64,000 nt of DNA from Shinisaurus crocodilurus. Its lineage: Eukaryota; Chordata; Lepidosauria; Squamata; Shinisauridae. The notes under the pieces are model-generated. The model saw only the letters and a program-made list of their open reading frames with translations, made no database searches and was not told where the DNA came from. The DNA lies in contig CM037877.1 in NCBI GenBank assembly GCA_021292165.1, positions 109,429,858 through 109,493,857 of the forward strand, given 5' to 3'. A program made the translations under genes and the position numbers. Below, piece after piece: positions 63,220 through 64,000 of the stretch (its first letter is position 1; the number at the start of each line of letters is the position of its first letter).

Positions 63220-64000
63220 GTAAGCAAGTCTTGTTGGTACAGGAATAATAAAAAGTAGGTGGAGTGCTGCCTTTTTAAATGTGGAAATGTTGTGGGAACT
63301 ATATCGGTAACTGTTGTATAAGAACTGTGCAACTGGAAACGGAGTATTTTTCCAGCTTAAGCGCCATTATTTTTCAGTTCCAAAATCCACATTGGTGTAA
63401 TACCTTTTGTGAGCAAAAGATCACAAAAAATGTGCATATTTTCAAAAATTCCAGATCCTTTCATCAGGCAAGATGTTACAAAAAGCAGATTGGAGGGTGG
63501 GGGAAAGGGAGAAAACCCCCCCAGGACTTACTGAAGTCATGGCATTTGTATTATTACTATCTTGAGACAGAGTGGAAAAGGAATGGTCTGCAGTCATTCA
63601 AATAAGGCTCTAGCAGGTGATGTGATGGTTACATGTTTCACCTGTAGTTGCTGGAGCTGCCCCTATTTTTGAAAATATAAAGTACAGCTGTTTACTCACA
63701 AATGTCTACTGCTTGGGCAAATCCAGTTTCTGGGTAGGTATGGACCTGGTTTGCATGATTATTGTAGGCTAAACAAGCCATGGCTGCTTGATTAAGCACC
63801 AATGCATGCTGAACACAATTTGCATAATCACCCACACAGCTGCGGCTTGTCGTGTTCTCCAAACCTGGGTGGCATGGCTTGTTGGAGGGGGAAACAACCC
63901 TCAAATAACCCATGGCCTGTTGCTGGGTTATCTGAGGGTTGTTTCCCTCTCAGACAAGCCATGCCAGCCAGGTTCGGAGGACATGACAAGCTGCGGCCAG
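63220..64000 (+). other. LPL: LPL intron 4 (5' part)
   Basis: Begins GTAAGC and runs off the right edge. Only a fold-back repeat at its end is recognised; 63220-63836 is otherwise unassigned. Confidence 0.85.
63837..64000. repeat. Large fold-back repeat at the window edge
   Basis: Left arm: GCTGCGGCTTGTCGTGTTCT, GCATGGCTTGTTGGAGGGGG, AAACAACCCTCAAATAACCC. Right arm: GGGTTATCTGAGGGTTGTTT, CAGACAAGCCATGCCAGCCA, GGACATGACAAGCTGCGGCC. Arms of about 75 bp with a short loop; it may continue past the window. Confidence 0.88.

Overview
The window looks like nuclear DNA from a squamate reptile (lizard or snake). Only one host protein-coding gene is supported, the 5' half of lipoprotein lipase (LPL) on the + strand from about 47.7 kb to the right edge. 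The reptile assignment rests on the repeats: two tRNA-derived Sauria-type SINEs, a 5S-rRNA-headed SINE, CR1 and L2 LINEs, a Penelope-like remnant and many hAT-type non-autonomous DNA transposons. I cannot name the species.

Region 1-47.6 kb is gene-poor sequence upstream of LPL. None of its open frames looks like a host gene. It holds: (a) at least ten hAT-like elements, most with recognisable 8-bp target duplications, including four copies of one 315-353 bp family, a 2.7 kb element that keeps the end of a transposase (17580-20267), a 1.06 kb element with GAGTC/GACTC-rich ends (36784-37847) and a 1.5 kb element (40539-42050); (b) LINE pieces, the best being an L2-clade reverse transcriptase on the - strand (38593 to about 42190) split by the 1.5 kb hAT element; (c) five copies of a SINE with a 5S rRNA head and a CR1-like tail; (d) many short fold-back (palindromic) elements; (e) microsatellites.

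Region 47.6-64.0 kb is LPL. The promoter keeps a CCAAT box and an octamer 19 bp apart, the arrangement known from mammalian LPL, within a CpG-rich block. Exon 1 (signal peptide), exon 2, exon 3 and exon 4 (with the catalytic serine in GYSLG) are all present with GT-AG borders and compatible phases. Introns 1-3 are complete (about 11.65, 0.92 and 2.09 kb); intron 4 and the remaining exons, including the catalytic Asp and His, lie beyond the window. The introns have been invaded by the same repeat families as the upstream region.

The most interesting non-gene signals are: two hAT elements with unrelated ends that share an 18-bp core inside large CpG-rich palindromes; a GAGTC-rich hAT pair, one of them in LPL intron 1; the visible sharing of a 3' tail between CR1 and the 5S SINE; an L2 reading frame that can be followed across the hAT insertion; and several perfect direct repeats (50, 59 and 66 bp) that suggest recent duplications.
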